From Flavobacteriales bacterium (GTDB taxonomy: Bacteria; Bacteroidota; Bacteroidia; Flavobacteriales_E; Vicingaceae): a stretch of DNA of 64,000 bases. The DNA lies in assembly GCA_020635815.1 (NCBI GenBank), contig JACJZB010000006.1, positions 109,292 to 173,291 on the forward strand, read 5' to 3'. The stretch's first letter is position 1; the number at the start of each line of letters is the position of its first letter. The notes beneath the pieces are model-generated. The model saw nothing but the letters and a program-made list of their open reading frames with translations, had not been told where the DNA came from and made no database searches. Shown piece after piece: positions 16,317 through 23,864 of this stretch. The position numbers were made by a program, and so were the translations under genes.

Positions 16317-16589
16317 TTACTTTTCTTGATGCCCACATTTTGGGCAAGTTGATATTTCTCCTTCTTTTAATTTAATTCCATCGATATGTTCTTTAATAAA
16401 GTCTCGCATTAGCGAATATTTAGCTTTATGATTGTTTACATCAATTTGCTTGTCATAATAAAGTGTTCTTATCTTTTTATCGTATTCTTGGTATCCCCAA
16501 CACACAGGGCAAACCCCTTCTGGTGTTTTATCTTTAGTTTCTTTTTCACTCGATTCAAAGAATTTTGCTAAATTTTCTACAAAGTTCAT
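16317..16589 (-). CDS. Small two-CxxC (zinc-ribbon-like) protein
   Basis: A 90-residue protein with CPVCWG at about residues 27-32 and CPKCGHQEK at the very end, a C4 arrangement expected to bind zinc or iron. The middle is a charged helix (NNHKAKYSLMRDFIKEHIDGIKL). It sits between a SufT-like gene and a hemerythrin gene with small gaps, so it belongs to the same operon. I do not know the function. The neighbourhood suggests redox or metal-centre maintenance. Confidence 0.8.
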   Translation of the reverse strand: MNFVENLAKFFESSEKETKDKTPEGVCPVCWGYQEYDKKIRTLYYDKQIDVNNHKAKYSLMRDFIKEHIDGIKLKEGEISTCPKCGHQEK

Positions 16590-16599
16590 ATCTAATTGG

Positions 16600-16920
16600 T
16601 TAATGTCCGTTTAAAGCAATATTTCCTGCTTCTGTAATGTTAGCAAGAGTCCAAGGTGGTTCCCAAACTAAATTTATATTTACACTGTAACCTTCATAAT
16701 TTTTTAAAATTAGTTGTTGAACATCTTCTTTTATAGCATCACCCATTGGGCATCCAGGCGATGTTAGCGTCATTGTAATAATTATTGATTTATCTATTTC
16801 TCCAATTGACACATCATAAACTAATCCTAAATCAATAATATTTACCATTAATTCAGGATCAATTACTCCTTTTAATAAAAGAAATACTTCATTTTCTTTT
16901 TCATTTAATTCTCTAGTCAT
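16600..16920 (-). CDS. MIP18/DUF59 family Fe-S assembly factor, SufT/PaaD-like
   Basis: The 106-residue product has the family core VIDPELMVNIIDLGLVYDV followed by ITMTLTSPGCPMGD with the conserved Cys and a late LVWEPPWT block. SufT, PaaD and MIP18 proteins help mature Fe-S proteins. Its 5' end overlaps the end of the upstream membrane protein gene by eight bases, so translation is coupled. The operon context (hemerythrin, NnrS-like protein, DUF2249) suggests repair of NO-damaged Fe-S centres. Confidence 0.9.
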   Translation of the reverse strand: MTRELNEKENEVFLLLKGVIDPELMVNIIDLGLVYDVSIGEIDKSIIITMTLTSPGCPMGDAIKEDVQQLILKNYEGYSVNINLVWEPPWTLANITEAGNIALNGH

Positions 16921-18199
16921 TTTGAGGTTTTATTGGTTGATGAAAAATTATTTTTAACATATTAATATTATATAACAGAACAGCTATAAACATAACTATT
17001 CCGGCTATTGAAATTACGAAATTTTGTTGTAGCATTATCCCCAATATAAGCATCATTATTCCTAACGTAAAACTTACAAATTGAATTTTTGCAATGGTTT
17101 CGGAATACAAGTCTTTTGGAAAGGGAATTTTTTGTTTCCCAATTTTATTTTTATAAACCTTTAGCCAAATAATAAAAGGTAAAGTTTTATAGGTCTGCCC
17201 TAGTATTAATGACGAAACAAAACCAAACAACAAGGTACTCCCATAGACAATTACAGAAGGGATATTTATGTTATCGAACAAATTGCTACTTATTGAAATG
17301 AGTTGAATTAAAGCAATTGGAATAATCATAATTATAAATGAAGCTGCTGTTTGTTTCATTCCAATATCAAGGCTTTTTTTAATCCGTTTTTTATACGCTT
17401 CAAATAAAAAAGACAAGTAAAAAAACAAGCCTATTACTACTGCCCCCCCTGAAACATAAACACCATAGGTAATGCTAAAGTAAAGTGAAATGATAACAGC
17501 AATTAGCCCCAAGTTAATTAAATAATAAGCCTTAGTTAGCTTGCTTACTGTTAAATTATGAGAAACCATAAACATTGGCAACAACCTACTACTTACTCCA
17601 ATAATTAACAAAATAAACCAACCAACAAAACCGCTATGGGCGTGTATAGTCAATAATTGTAAATGTGATACTGGAATAAACGTATGAGTTAAATTAATAG
17701 CAAGCAATGTTCCTATTATTACTGTAAATAAAAGCCATACAGTAGAAGTAAAAATAAATCTCTTTTCAATACTTTTTTTAGTAGAAGCGTTTGCTGTAAA
17801 GCTCACATTAACAACAAAAAACAACACTGCAAGAATAATGCTAGAGGCTGCAATGTAAATAGATTCGGCAAGCCAAAAATTCCAAAAAGAAATCACTAGT
17901 AAAATTATGCCCAGTGCAAATAAAAAGAAAGATAAAAATGCGAGTTTTTCATTAAACAACTTAGTTTCCATTATTACGGGAATCAATTGATATAATGCTC
18001 CAAAAATTACCATACTAATACAACCTAAAACAAGTAAATGGGTAATGGCTAATAAATGAGGGTTAAAATAATGCTGTGTTAAAGCATCGGGTAAAAATGT
18101 AATAAGCACCGTAACTACCAATAGACTTATTCCTCCAAAAATAAAATGAGGAATGATTAACCATGGTGTTGGTGCATTTTTACTTGCTAATTGATCCAT
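16913..18199 (-). CDS. Polytopic membrane protein, NnrS / haem-copper-oxidase subunit I-like
   Basis: The 428-residue protein is almost entirely hydrophobic, with about twelve predicted membrane helices. Conserved-looking His residues lie at helix ends: HLLVLGCISMVIFGALYQLIPVI, HSHS-type LTIHAHSGFVGWFILLIIGVSSRLLPMF and MVSHNLT. This layout resembles NnrS and haem-copper oxidase subunit I-related proteins in NO-metabolising bacteria. It lacks a clear CuB His-His pair, so it is not a normal oxidase. It starts one base after the DUF2249 gene ends and overlaps the SufT-like gene. A role in NO stress tolerance or signalling is inferred. Confidence 0.6.
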   Translation of the reverse strand: MDQLASKNAPTPWLIIPHFIFGGISLLVVTVLITFLPDALTQHYFNPHLLAITHLLVLGCISMVIFGALYQLIPVIMETKLFNEKLAFLSFFLFALGIILLVISFWNFWLAESIYIAASSIILAVLFFVVNVSFTANASTKKSIEKRFIFTSTVWLLFTVIIGTLLAINLTHTFIPVSHLQLLTIHAHSGFVGWFILLIIGVSSRLLPMFMVSHNLTVSKLTKAYYLINLGLIAVIISLYFSITYGVYVSGGAVVIGLFFYLSFLFEAYKKRIKKSLDIGMKQTAASFIIMIIPIALIQLISISSNLFDNINIPSVIVYGSTLLFGFVSSLILGQTYKTLPFIIWLKVYKNKIGKQKIPFPKDLYSETIAKIQFVSFTLGIMMLILGIMLQQNFVISIAGIVMFIAVLLYNINMLKIIFHQPIKPQND

Positions 18200-18760
18200 T
18201 TATTTTGTAATTAAAAGCTCTACTTTGCCTTCTTTAATATCTGCTATCCAAGTATTAAAACCTCGTTGTTCTAATTCTGGTAATAGCATTTGAGGTACTT
18301 TTTTATGATGTACAAACAATGCCTGATTATCTTTAAGCGTTTCTAATTGCTCTAAAATAGTTACCATTGGCATAGGCATTTCCAAATCTCTCACGTCAAT
18401 TTCAATACAGTTATTTTCAAATTTTAGTTTTTCGTATTCAAGCTCTTTTTGCTTTACATAATTAACCACTTTTTTTTCAACCACTTCTGTCTCTTCAGCC
18501 ACTTTTAAAAAATAGGTTTTAATTTCTGGAGGTGTAGAAATAACCAAACTTGCCCACCCTTTATTATTTAATATATTAATTAGTGGTTTAGGTTCAAATG
18601 AATTAACTACTTCTAAAACAAAACCATCTGGAACGGTTTTTAACTTATCAATAATAATTTTAAAAGGATCAACTCCTCCAGCAAGTGATGCCCTAACATC
18701 TAGAGATATTAATTTTCCTGAATTTATTAATTCTTTTATTTCGTTTTCTTTTGTTTCCAT
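18200..18760 (-). CDS. Double DUF2249 protein
   Basis: A 186-residue soluble protein with two DUF2249 modules. The first covers about residues 15-80 (LDVRASLAGGVDPF...VLEVVNSFEPKPLINILNNKGW) and the second about 118-186 (IDVRDLEMPMPMVTILEQLETL...LFVHHKKVPQMLLPELEQRGF). DUF2249 folds like TusA/SirA sulfur-transfer proteins and is found near denitrification and RIC genes. It is first in the minus-strand operon running to 15851. There is no visible Cys in the sulfur-carrier position. The precise function is unknown. Confidence 0.85.
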   Translation of the reverse strand: METKENEIKELINSGKLISLDVRASLAGGVDPFKIIIDKLKTVPDGFVLEVVNSFEPKPLINILNNKGWASLVISTPPEIKTYFLKVAEETEVVEKKVVNYVKQKELEYEKLKFENNCIEIDVRDLEMPMPMVTILEQLETLKDNQALFVHHKKVPQMLLPELEQRGFNTWIADIKEGKVELLITK

Positions 18761-18850
18761 GATTTTACTATTTTTTATTTAGTTCATTTTTAAATATATT
18801 GATGAAATGGTATTATTTTAGGAGAGTTCTAAAAATAGCGTTTTTTTATT

Positions 18851-18882
18851 ACACACCCCTGCCCCTCTTAATAAAGGGGAAG
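18851..18882. repeat. C-rich dispersed palindromic repeat
   Basis: A cacacccctgcccctc segment followed by a short spacer and aaaggggaag, in the gap between the cupin gene and the DUF2249 gene. It is a degenerate member of the CCCCTC palindrome family seen at 2917, 39055 and 46848. Confidence 0.6.
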
Positions 18883-18889
18883 TAAAATG

Positions 18890-19231
18890 TTAATTTTTAG
18901 AACACCCCTTTATTCCTCCAACTAATAATAAGCAAGGTTCATCTGTATTATTAATAATAGCGTGTGGAATGTTTTGAGGAAAAATGAAAAAATCATGAAT
19001 TTCACTCACATAGTTAATTTGGTTGATTATAAACTCTGGTTTACCTTCTATTACAAAAGCAAATTCTGTTTTATCGGGATGAATATGAACAGGGTATTTT
19101 GCGTTTGGTTCTACTTTTACCAACTTAAAAGAAGCATTTTCGAGATTCATTAAATCTTTACCTGAAAACCCAGGTACTTTTCCTTTCGTCCAATTTAAAA
19201 AGGTTGTTCGAATATTATTTGTTGTTTCCAT
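18890..19231 (-). CDS. Small cupin-domain protein
   Basis: The 113-residue protein is a single conserved beta-barrel. The metal-binding motif is PVHIHPDKTEFAFVIEGKPEF (two His, one Glu) and the second motif is FIFPQNIPHAIINN. The C terminus ends GGIKGCSKN. Such cupins may bind metal or small ligands, and the substrate cannot be deduced. It ends a run of small stress or respiration genes on the minus strand. Confidence 0.85.
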   Translation of the reverse strand: METTNNIRTTFLNWTKGKVPGFSGKDLMNLENASFKLVKVEPNAKYPVHIHPDKTEFAFVIEGKPEFIINQINYVSEIHDFFIFPQNIPHAIINNTDEPCLLLVGGIKGCSKN

Positions 19232-19240
19232 ATTTTTATT

Positions 19241-19717
19241 TTAATTAAAGCCTCCTCTTGATAATACCACTCCCAAAAAGGCAATTGAAAGTGCTAATAA
19301 TAAATTAATTCTACCTGTCCAGCGGGCAAGTTGCTTGGTGTTTTTACTTTTGTTTTGCTGAATTTGTTCAATGGTTTTTGTTCCCACATAAAAATCGTGT
19401 AAACCGCTAACCAACAGCATGGTAAAAAAGAACAGCAGTTTTAAACCTAATAATTTGCCGTATTGATTTTTAATTAAGAATTCTAAATTAAAAGGAATTC
19501 CTTTTAGAAACATATTGGTAATACCAGTAATTATTAACCCTATCAAAGCTATCCAACCATAAAACCTAAATTTTATTCCTGTATGAAATAAAAGATGAAT
19601 TCTTTCGGGGCTATTTTTGATGCAAGGAAGCAAAATTAGCGGTAAAAATAACATTCCTCCAATCCAAAATGCTGTGAAAATTACATGTAGATAAATTGAT
19701 ATGAGATAAAAGTTCAT
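19241..19717 (-). CDS. CopD-like four-helix membrane protein
   Basis: A 158-residue integral membrane protein with four helices. IYLHVIFTAFWIGGMLFLP at the N terminus has the His and WIGG pattern of CopD-type proteins. The third helix LGLKLLFFFTMLLVSGLHDFY and the last helix LLALSIAFLGVVLSRGGF complete the fold. CopD-like proteins are linked to copper uptake or haem binding in the inner membrane. A paralogue lies in the NO reductase operon at 28609-29043, which suggests copper delivery or respiratory assembly. Confidence 0.75.
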   Translation of the reverse strand: MNFYLISIYLHVIFTAFWIGGMLFLPLILLPCIKNSPERIHLLFHTGIKFRFYGWIALIGLIITGITNMFLKGIPFNLEFLIKNQYGKLLGLKLLFFFTMLLVSGLHDFYVGTKTIEQIQQNKSKNTKQLARWTGRINLLLALSIAFLGVVLSRGGFN

Positions 19718-19726
19718 AATTTGTTG

Positions 19727-20041
19727 TTATAAATGCCTTTTTAATCTAGCTACTATTTTTGATGTTGAACTATCAGCATAAGTCCCATAACCATTTACTA
19801 AAACACCTTTCATATTAAATTTAGTTGAGGAAATTGCATGAACTATCATTTCATCTCCGGGGTCAGTATCGCCTTCAAAACGGTGTGTTTCATCAATTTC
19901 AAAATCATCTGGCGAAAGTTGCGTAACAGTTTGGTGACACATCAAGCAATCTTGATCTGTTAATATCTTAAAATCGGTTGTATAACCTCTTTTGGCTAAA
20001 TCATTAATGGCCTCACTTACTGTTTCGTAGTATTTCATCAT
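19727..20041 (-). CDS. Small conserved protein of unknown function
   Basis: The 104-residue product begins YETVSEAINDLAKRGYTTDF and has DQDCLMCHQTV, an acidic middle (FEIDETHRFEGDTDPGDEMIVHAIS) and a basic end. Relatives in this phylum are often labelled as phosphoribosylpyrophosphate synthetase, but the sequence has no such active site and the label looks wrong. CLMCH resembles a haem c motif by chance, because no signal peptide is present. It overlaps the upstream DUF488 gene by four bases (ATGA), so the pair is translationally coupled. Confidence 0.8.
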   Translation of the reverse strand: MMKYYETVSEAINDLAKRGYTTDFKILTDQDCLMCHQTVTQLSPDDFEIDETHRFEGDTDPGDEMIVHAISSTKFNMKGVLVNGYGTYADSSTSKIVARLKRHL

Positions 20042-20391
20042 TTATTTATTAAACTATTTCTTAAAACAATAGCATGGTTTATTTTAGGATTTTTAGCTGC
20101 ATACAACAAACTTATAGGCTCTGTTTCTGCAATATTTCTTATTCGATTTAACTCTTCTTCTTTCAATAACAGTTCTTCTTGATAGCGTAAAGAAAATTCT
20201 TCAAACCGTTCTGCTTTATGGTCAAACCATTTACGTAGTGCTGTTGATGGAGCAACTTCTTTATTCCATTCGTCAAGGTTAGCCCTAAGTTTAGTTACTC
20301 CTCTAGGCCAAAGCTTATCTACTAAAATACGATAACCATCATTTTCTGCTGGTTCATCATAAATTCGTTTTATACAGATAGCTTTCATCAT
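20038..20391 (-). CDS. DUF488 family protein
   Basis: A 117-residue protein with the YeaO/DUF488 signature: IKRIYDEPAENDGYRILVDKLWPRGVTK, then LDEWNKEVAPSTALRKWF and a final LLYAAKN. The biochemical function of the family is not established. It is coupled to the following small gene and lies nine bases downstream of the AhpD-like gene, in a minus-strand run of small redox-type genes. Confidence 0.9.
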   Translation of the reverse strand: MMKAICIKRIYDEPAENDGYRILVDKLWPRGVTKLRANLDEWNKEVAPSTALRKWFDHKAERFEEFSLRYQEELLLKEEELNRIRNIAETEPISLLYAAKNPKINHAIVLRNSLINK

Positions 20392-20399
20392 TAATGGTA

Positions 20400-20861
20400 T
20401 TACTTATCTTCTTGAACTTTATAACTTCCTGGTACTTTACGGAAACTAACAGCCAAACGATTCCATCCGTTAATAGCCACAATTGCCATAGTTAATGCAA
20501 CCATTTCTGTTTCACTAAAATGTTCTCGAGTGGCTTCATAAAGCGAATCGGGCACATCATTTTCTGAAATTAAAGTTAACGACTCTGTCCAAGCCAAAGC
20601 AGCACGCTCTCTATCGGTATAAAAAGGAGCTTCTCTCCAAGCATTTAAGCCGTATAGGCGTTGTTCTGTTTCGCCTGCTTTACGGGCTTCTTTGGTGTGC
20701 ATATCTAAACAATATCCACATTTATTAATTTGTGAAGCCCTTGTTTTTACCAACTCATATAAGGAATGCTCTAACCCAGAATTGGTAACATACTTCTCTA
20801 ACGCTAGCATAGCATTTAACGACTCAGGAACAAGTGCCGCATAATTTAGTCTTTCTTTCAT
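20400..20861 (-). CDS. Carboxymuconolactone decarboxylase / AhpD-like protein
   Basis: The 153-residue helical protein has the redox-active CGYCLDMHTKEARKAG motif (CxxC plus His) at about residues 48-63 typical of AhpD-like alkylhydroperoxidases, preceded by LVKTRASQIN. It likely reduces peroxides or is a general stress protein. It begins 15 bases after the FAD-oxidoreductase gene, so the two probably share a transcript and might share electrons. Confidence 0.9.
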   Translation of the reverse strand: MKERLNYAALVPESLNAMLALEKYVTNSGLEHSLYELVKTRASQINKCGYCLDMHTKEARKAGETEQRLYGLNAWREAPFYTDRERAALAWTESLTLISENDVPDSLYEATREHFSETEMVALTMAIVAINGWNRLAVSFRKVPGSYKVQEDK

Positions 20862-20876
20862 GTTAGCAGTGTTGGT

Positions 20877-21554
20877 TTAAAATTTTTCTTTGATTATTAA
20901 TTTTTTATCGATGTTTAAATTAAGTAAATAATTTTCAACAGCATCCATCATTGGTGGAGGGCCACATACGTAAAAATATTTATTCAAATCTGTAATGGTG
21001 TTTTTTAAAAACTCTTCTGTAATATAACCTTGTGCATAATTATCAGTTTTCTCATCTGATAAAATATTGATAAAATTTTTACCTAACATTTCTTCAAATT
21101 CACTTTGATTGATGATGTCAGCTTTTGTTTTATTCGCAAAAATGAGTTTGTTATTTCCAACTTTATTTTGGGAACGAAGGTTTCTAAAAATAGAGATAAA
21201 AGGAGTAATTCCAGCACCTCCAGCTATAAATATTCCTTCACCTTTAAACCCTATAGTTCCCCATGAATCTTTTATAATTAATTCTTCATTTACTTCCAAA
21301 TTCAACAACTCATTAGTCATCCCTTCATAGGAAGGATATGTTTTAACAATAAATTCAATAAAATTATCACTTGGAAGACTGGTAAAGGTAAAAGGTCTAT
21401 ACTCCTTTTCCCAACCAGTTTTATTAATGGCAACTTCCGTAGCTTGTCCTGGGCTAAATAAATAGTTCAGTGGTTTTTCAGTTTTAATTTTTAATACATC
21501 GTGTGTGATTTTATCAACAGACGTTACTTTTACTATAAATTGCTCCATAACCAA
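20877..21554 (-). CDS. FAD/NAD(P)-binding flavodoxin/ferredoxin reductase-like oxidoreductase
   Basis: A 225-residue protein of the ferredoxin-NADP reductase fold. The FAD-binding motif is YRPFTFTSLP, the NAD(P) motif is IFIAGGAGITPFISIFRNL, and YVCGPPPMMDAVENYL lies near the C terminus. No [2Fe-2S] domain is fused. It can pass electrons from NAD(P)H to a partner such as a haemoglobin, ferredoxin or NO-detoxifying protein. The partner is not evident. Either of two near Met codons (21554 or 21548) could start it. Confidence 0.88.
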   Translation of the reverse strand: MVMEQFIVKVTSVDKITHDVLKIKTEKPLNYLFSPGQATEVAINKTGWEKEYRPFTFTSLPSDNFIEFIVKTYPSYEGMTNELLNLEVNEELIIKDSWGTIGFKGEGIFIAGGAGITPFISIFRNLRSQNKVGNNKLIFANKTKADIINQSEFEEMLGKNFINILSDEKTDNYAQGYITEEFLKNTITDLNKYFYVCGPPPMMDAVENYLLNLNIDKKLIIKEKF

Positions 21555-21616
21555 ATTTTTTAATTTTAAACTAAAACAGCTACTCGTTTTATGCTAACTA
21601 TTTCATTTTAACATAA

Positions 21617-21925
21617 CTATTTTTTATTTTTCTTCTCCTCTGGAGATTTACAAGCACTATTGTTTATCTTGAAATCTTTCTTCTTTTTTCCTGTATTTGC
21701 TTGATAGGTCCTTTTTTCGAGTACCATTCCGCAGTGCGGACATTCGCCTGGTTTATTTGTTGTAAATACAGAACAAGGCTTACAACAAGGAACACAAGCG
21801 TAATAAATAGAATCCGTTTGTTGGATGTTTTTTTTGATTAGTTGGTTTTCTGTTTTACCTTGAGCAAAAACTACCGTGCTACCAATTATTAATGTAGCTA
21901 TTGTTATTACTATTCTTATTTTCAT
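21617..21925 (-). CDS. Secreted heavy-metal-binding-domain protein
   Basis: The 102-residue protein has a signal peptide (MKIRIVITIATLIIGSTVVFAQG). The mature part carries YYACVPCCKPC and KPGECPHCGMVLEKRTY, close to the heavy-metal-binding domain found in copper efflux proteins (CPMHP...GxCPxCGM). It is probably periplasmic and binds copper or another soft metal. It is followed on the minus strand by the FAD reductase gene after about 60 bases. Confidence 0.8.
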   Translation of the reverse strand: MKIRIVITIATLIIGSTVVFAQGKTENQLIKKNIQQTDSIYYACVPCCKPCSVFTTNKPGECPHCGMVLEKRTYQANTGKKKKDFKINNSACKSPEEKKNKK

Positions 21926-22031
21926 CTTATTTTAGATTATATTCAACTTGTTATTAGGTTTAAAAATAGCTCCTTTTTACCTCTTCCTTTTAGCCCTCGA
22001 GGGGTAATAAAATATTAATTTTAGAATTTTC

Positions 22032-22985
22032 CTAAATACCTTTTTCTAATACAATCGATTTAGGAAATAAAATATTATTCTCTAAATGAATATGCAGTTG
22101 AATATCTTCTTCAAACTCATCTAACATTCTAAATAATAAGGTATAACTAGCACAAGCATCTTCAGGCAGCGTATAATTGCTCGAAAGTTTTCTTATTGCA
22201 CTTAATTTTCCTCCTACTCCTTCATGTTCTTTTTCATGATTTTCAACAACATCTTGTATGGAATTGAAATGAGTTGCTTTTGGCGGAGGAGTATTTTTAT
22301 CTGCACGAGCTAAATCCTTAATATAAGGGAACAATATCTTTTCTTCTTTTTCTAAATGGTCTGTTAGTCCTAAATTCATTGCTTTTACCAATTCATTAAT
22401 TTCTATTAATTCTGGGTGTTCCTTACAATGAACTTCCATTACTTTGTTAGCATAAGTAACAATATCTGGCAGGTTCTTTCTAATGTAATGATGATGTGTG
22501 TTTACGATATAATCTACAAGAAAGTCCAAATTCCACTCATCATAAGGGATAGAATGTGAGACTGGCATTTTATCTGCTTGTTGTAATTCTTTTTCTATAT
22601 TAGTTACATCAAGGCCTTTCTCTGCACATGCTTCTTTTACTGTTTGTTTCCCTCCACAACTAAAATCTAAGCCATATTTCTTAAATATTTCAGCTTTACG
22701 TAAATCTTTAGCTGCTAGCTGCCCAAGTGTTTCATCAGCTTCTCCAGTAATATTTTTTCGTATTTTAACTTTCCACCAAACTGGTCCTTCCTCTAAATAC
22801 TCCCATGTAAAAACATTACCTCTTTCTCCAAGCAATTGGTAATAAAGTGGCTTAGGGTCATGGTCATTATGTATGGTTAAACTTTCTCCTTCATTAAGTT
22901 CATCGTAGCGAGCAAATATAGTTGGGTGTTTATGCTTTGGCTCTAACAATGTTACGTTAAGAATGTTATCTATTGTTGCTTCCAT
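22032..22985 (-). CDS. DUF2249-RIC fusion: Fe-S cluster repair di-iron protein
   Basis: The 317-residue protein begins with one DUF2249 module (about residues 1-75, IFARYDELNEGESL...LYYQLLGERGNVFTWEYL). It continues with the ScdA N-terminal segment LGQLAAKDLRKAEIFKKYGLDFSCGGKQTVKEAC and a hemerythrin bundle with HTHHHYIRKNLP, HCKEHPEL, HLEKEEKILFPYI, HEKEHEG and HIHLENNILFP. RIC proteins (YtfE, ScdA, DnrN) repair Fe-S clusters after NO or oxidative damage. The N-terminal DUF2249 is an added domain and is most similar to the separate one encoded just upstream, which suggests duplication. Confidence 0.92.
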   Translation of the reverse strand: MEATIDNILNVTLLEPKHKHPTIFARYDELNEGESLTIHNDHDPKPLYYQLLGERGNVFTWEYLEEGPVWWKVKIRKNITGEADETLGQLAAKDLRKAEIFKKYGLDFSCGGKQTVKEACAEKGLDVTNIEKELQQADKMPVSHSIPYDEWNLDFLVDYIVNTHHHYIRKNLPDIVTYANKVMEVHCKEHPELIEINELVKAMNLGLTDHLEKEEKILFPYIKDLARADKNTPPPKATHFNSIQDVVENHEKEHEGVGGKLSAIRKLSSNYTLPEDACASYTLLFRMLDEFEEDIQLHIHLENNILFPKSIVLEKGI

Positions 22986-22999
22986 TTTGTTGAAATTAC

Positions 23000-23236
23000 T
23001 TATTTTTTAGTGATTTTAATTTTAAACCATTCAGGTCCTTCTTCTAAATACTCCCATGTAAATACATCTCCTTTTTGTGCTATAAGTTGATGATATAATG
23101 GTATTGGGTTATGATCGTTATGTAAAATAAAGTGCTCTCCCGATTTTAACTCATCATAACGAGCAAAAATAGTTGCATGTTTTACACTTGGATGAAGCAA
23201 GGTTGCGTTAAGAATATTTGTGTCTGTATTTTCCAT
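23000..23236 (-). CDS. Stand-alone DUF2249 protein
   Basis: A 78-residue single DUF2249 module: NILNATLLHPSVKHATIFARY, DELKSGEHFILHNDHNPIPLYHQL and FTWEYLEEGPEWFKIKI. It is nearly a copy of the N-terminal domain of the following RIC fusion (22032-22985), so a local duplication is likely. It sits between the Rrf2 regulator gene and the RIC fusion with short gaps, which suggests a three-gene operon under the regulator's own control. Confidence 0.9.
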   Translation of the reverse strand: MENTDTNILNATLLHPSVKHATIFARYDELKSGEHFILHNDHNPIPLYHQLIAQKGDVFTWEYLEEGPEWFKIKITKK

Positions 23237-23283
23237 TTTATTTTGATTTAATTGATTATAGATTTTATTTTTAGTATTAATTA

Positions 23284-23718
23284 TTAGCGTTTTAAAAAAG
23301 TTATTCCATTATTAATATCGTTTGATAAATCTAACAATGAAGTAGTTTCAAGCATTTGTTTCAAATCGTCTCTTATTAGCTTAAATTTATGATGAACAGG
23401 ACAAGGTTTATTCTCGTTGCAGTTATGAAATCCTAAACCACATCCTTTATAAATAGCATCTCCATCAATAGCAGAAACAATCTTGCTCAGTTTTATTTCG
23501 ACAATTTTATTCTTATCAATCTCAAATCCTCCTTTAGGTCCTTTTACAGAATCTACAATACCACTTTTGGTAAGTTGTTGTAAAACTTTTGCTGTAAAGG
23601 CAATCGGAGAGTTAATTTCTTTAGCAATTTCATTTAAACTCACCCTACTTTCTTGTTCAGATTTAACTGCAATAAAAATTGCTGCCTTTATTCCATATTC
23701 GCATGCTTTTGAAAACAT
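23284..23718 (-). CDS. Rrf2-family regulator, NsrR/IscR-like
   Basis: The 144-residue protein has the Rrf2 winged helix (MFSKACEYGIKAAIFIAV, VSLNEIAKEINSPIAFTAKVLQQL, GGFEI) and three Cys at 93, 100 and 106 (KGCGLGFHNCNENKPCPVHH), the spacing expected for a Fe-S cluster. NsrR members sense NO through such a cluster and repress NO-detoxification genes. The divergent arrangement with a DUF2249 gene, the RIC genes downstream and the palindrome in its promoter support NO or Fe-S sensing. NsrR versus IscR identity is not decided by sequence alone. Confidence 0.9.
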   Translation of the reverse strand: MFSKACEYGIKAAIFIAVKSEQESRVSLNEIAKEINSPIAFTAKVLQQLTKSGIVDSVKGPKGGFEIDKNKIVEIKLSKIVSAIDGDAIYKGCGLGFHNCNENKPCPVHHKFKLIRDDLKQMLETTSLLDLSNDINNGITFLKR

Positions 23719-23762
23719 ATTTTCTTTTTTATAGTGTAAAATTAGGTAATTTATTTAATAAA

Positions 23763-23776
23763 GGACAATTTTGTCC
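23763..23776. promoter_or_regulatory. Candidate Rrf2 operator, GGACAA-TT-TTGTCC
   Basis: A perfect 6-bp inverted repeat with a 2-base centre lies between the divergent Rrf2 gene and the triple DUF2249 gene. Its right half and flank, TTTGTCCGAAATA, recur exactly in the promoter of the 30200 operon. Confidence 0.65.
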
Positions 23777-23807
23777 GAAATAATTTCTCAATCTAAATGA
23801 ATCTATT

Positions 23808-23815
23808 TATTTTTG
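23808..23815 (+). promoter_or_regulatory. -7 box TATTTTTG for the triple DUF2249 gene
   Basis: An exact TAnnTTTG match about 50 bases before the ATG at 23865. The operator lies 31 bases upstream of it. A poorer box nearer the operator (TAAATGAA at 23794) is an alternative. Confidence 0.45.
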
Positions 23816-23864
23816 AAGTCTCTAATAAAAGGAGAACAATTTACACTAAAAAATTAAACTGATT

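Noticed and set aside
19880..20041. CLMCH as a haem c site in the 104-residue protein
   Set aside because: The protein has no signal peptide or membrane anchor, so covalent haem attachment is unlikely.
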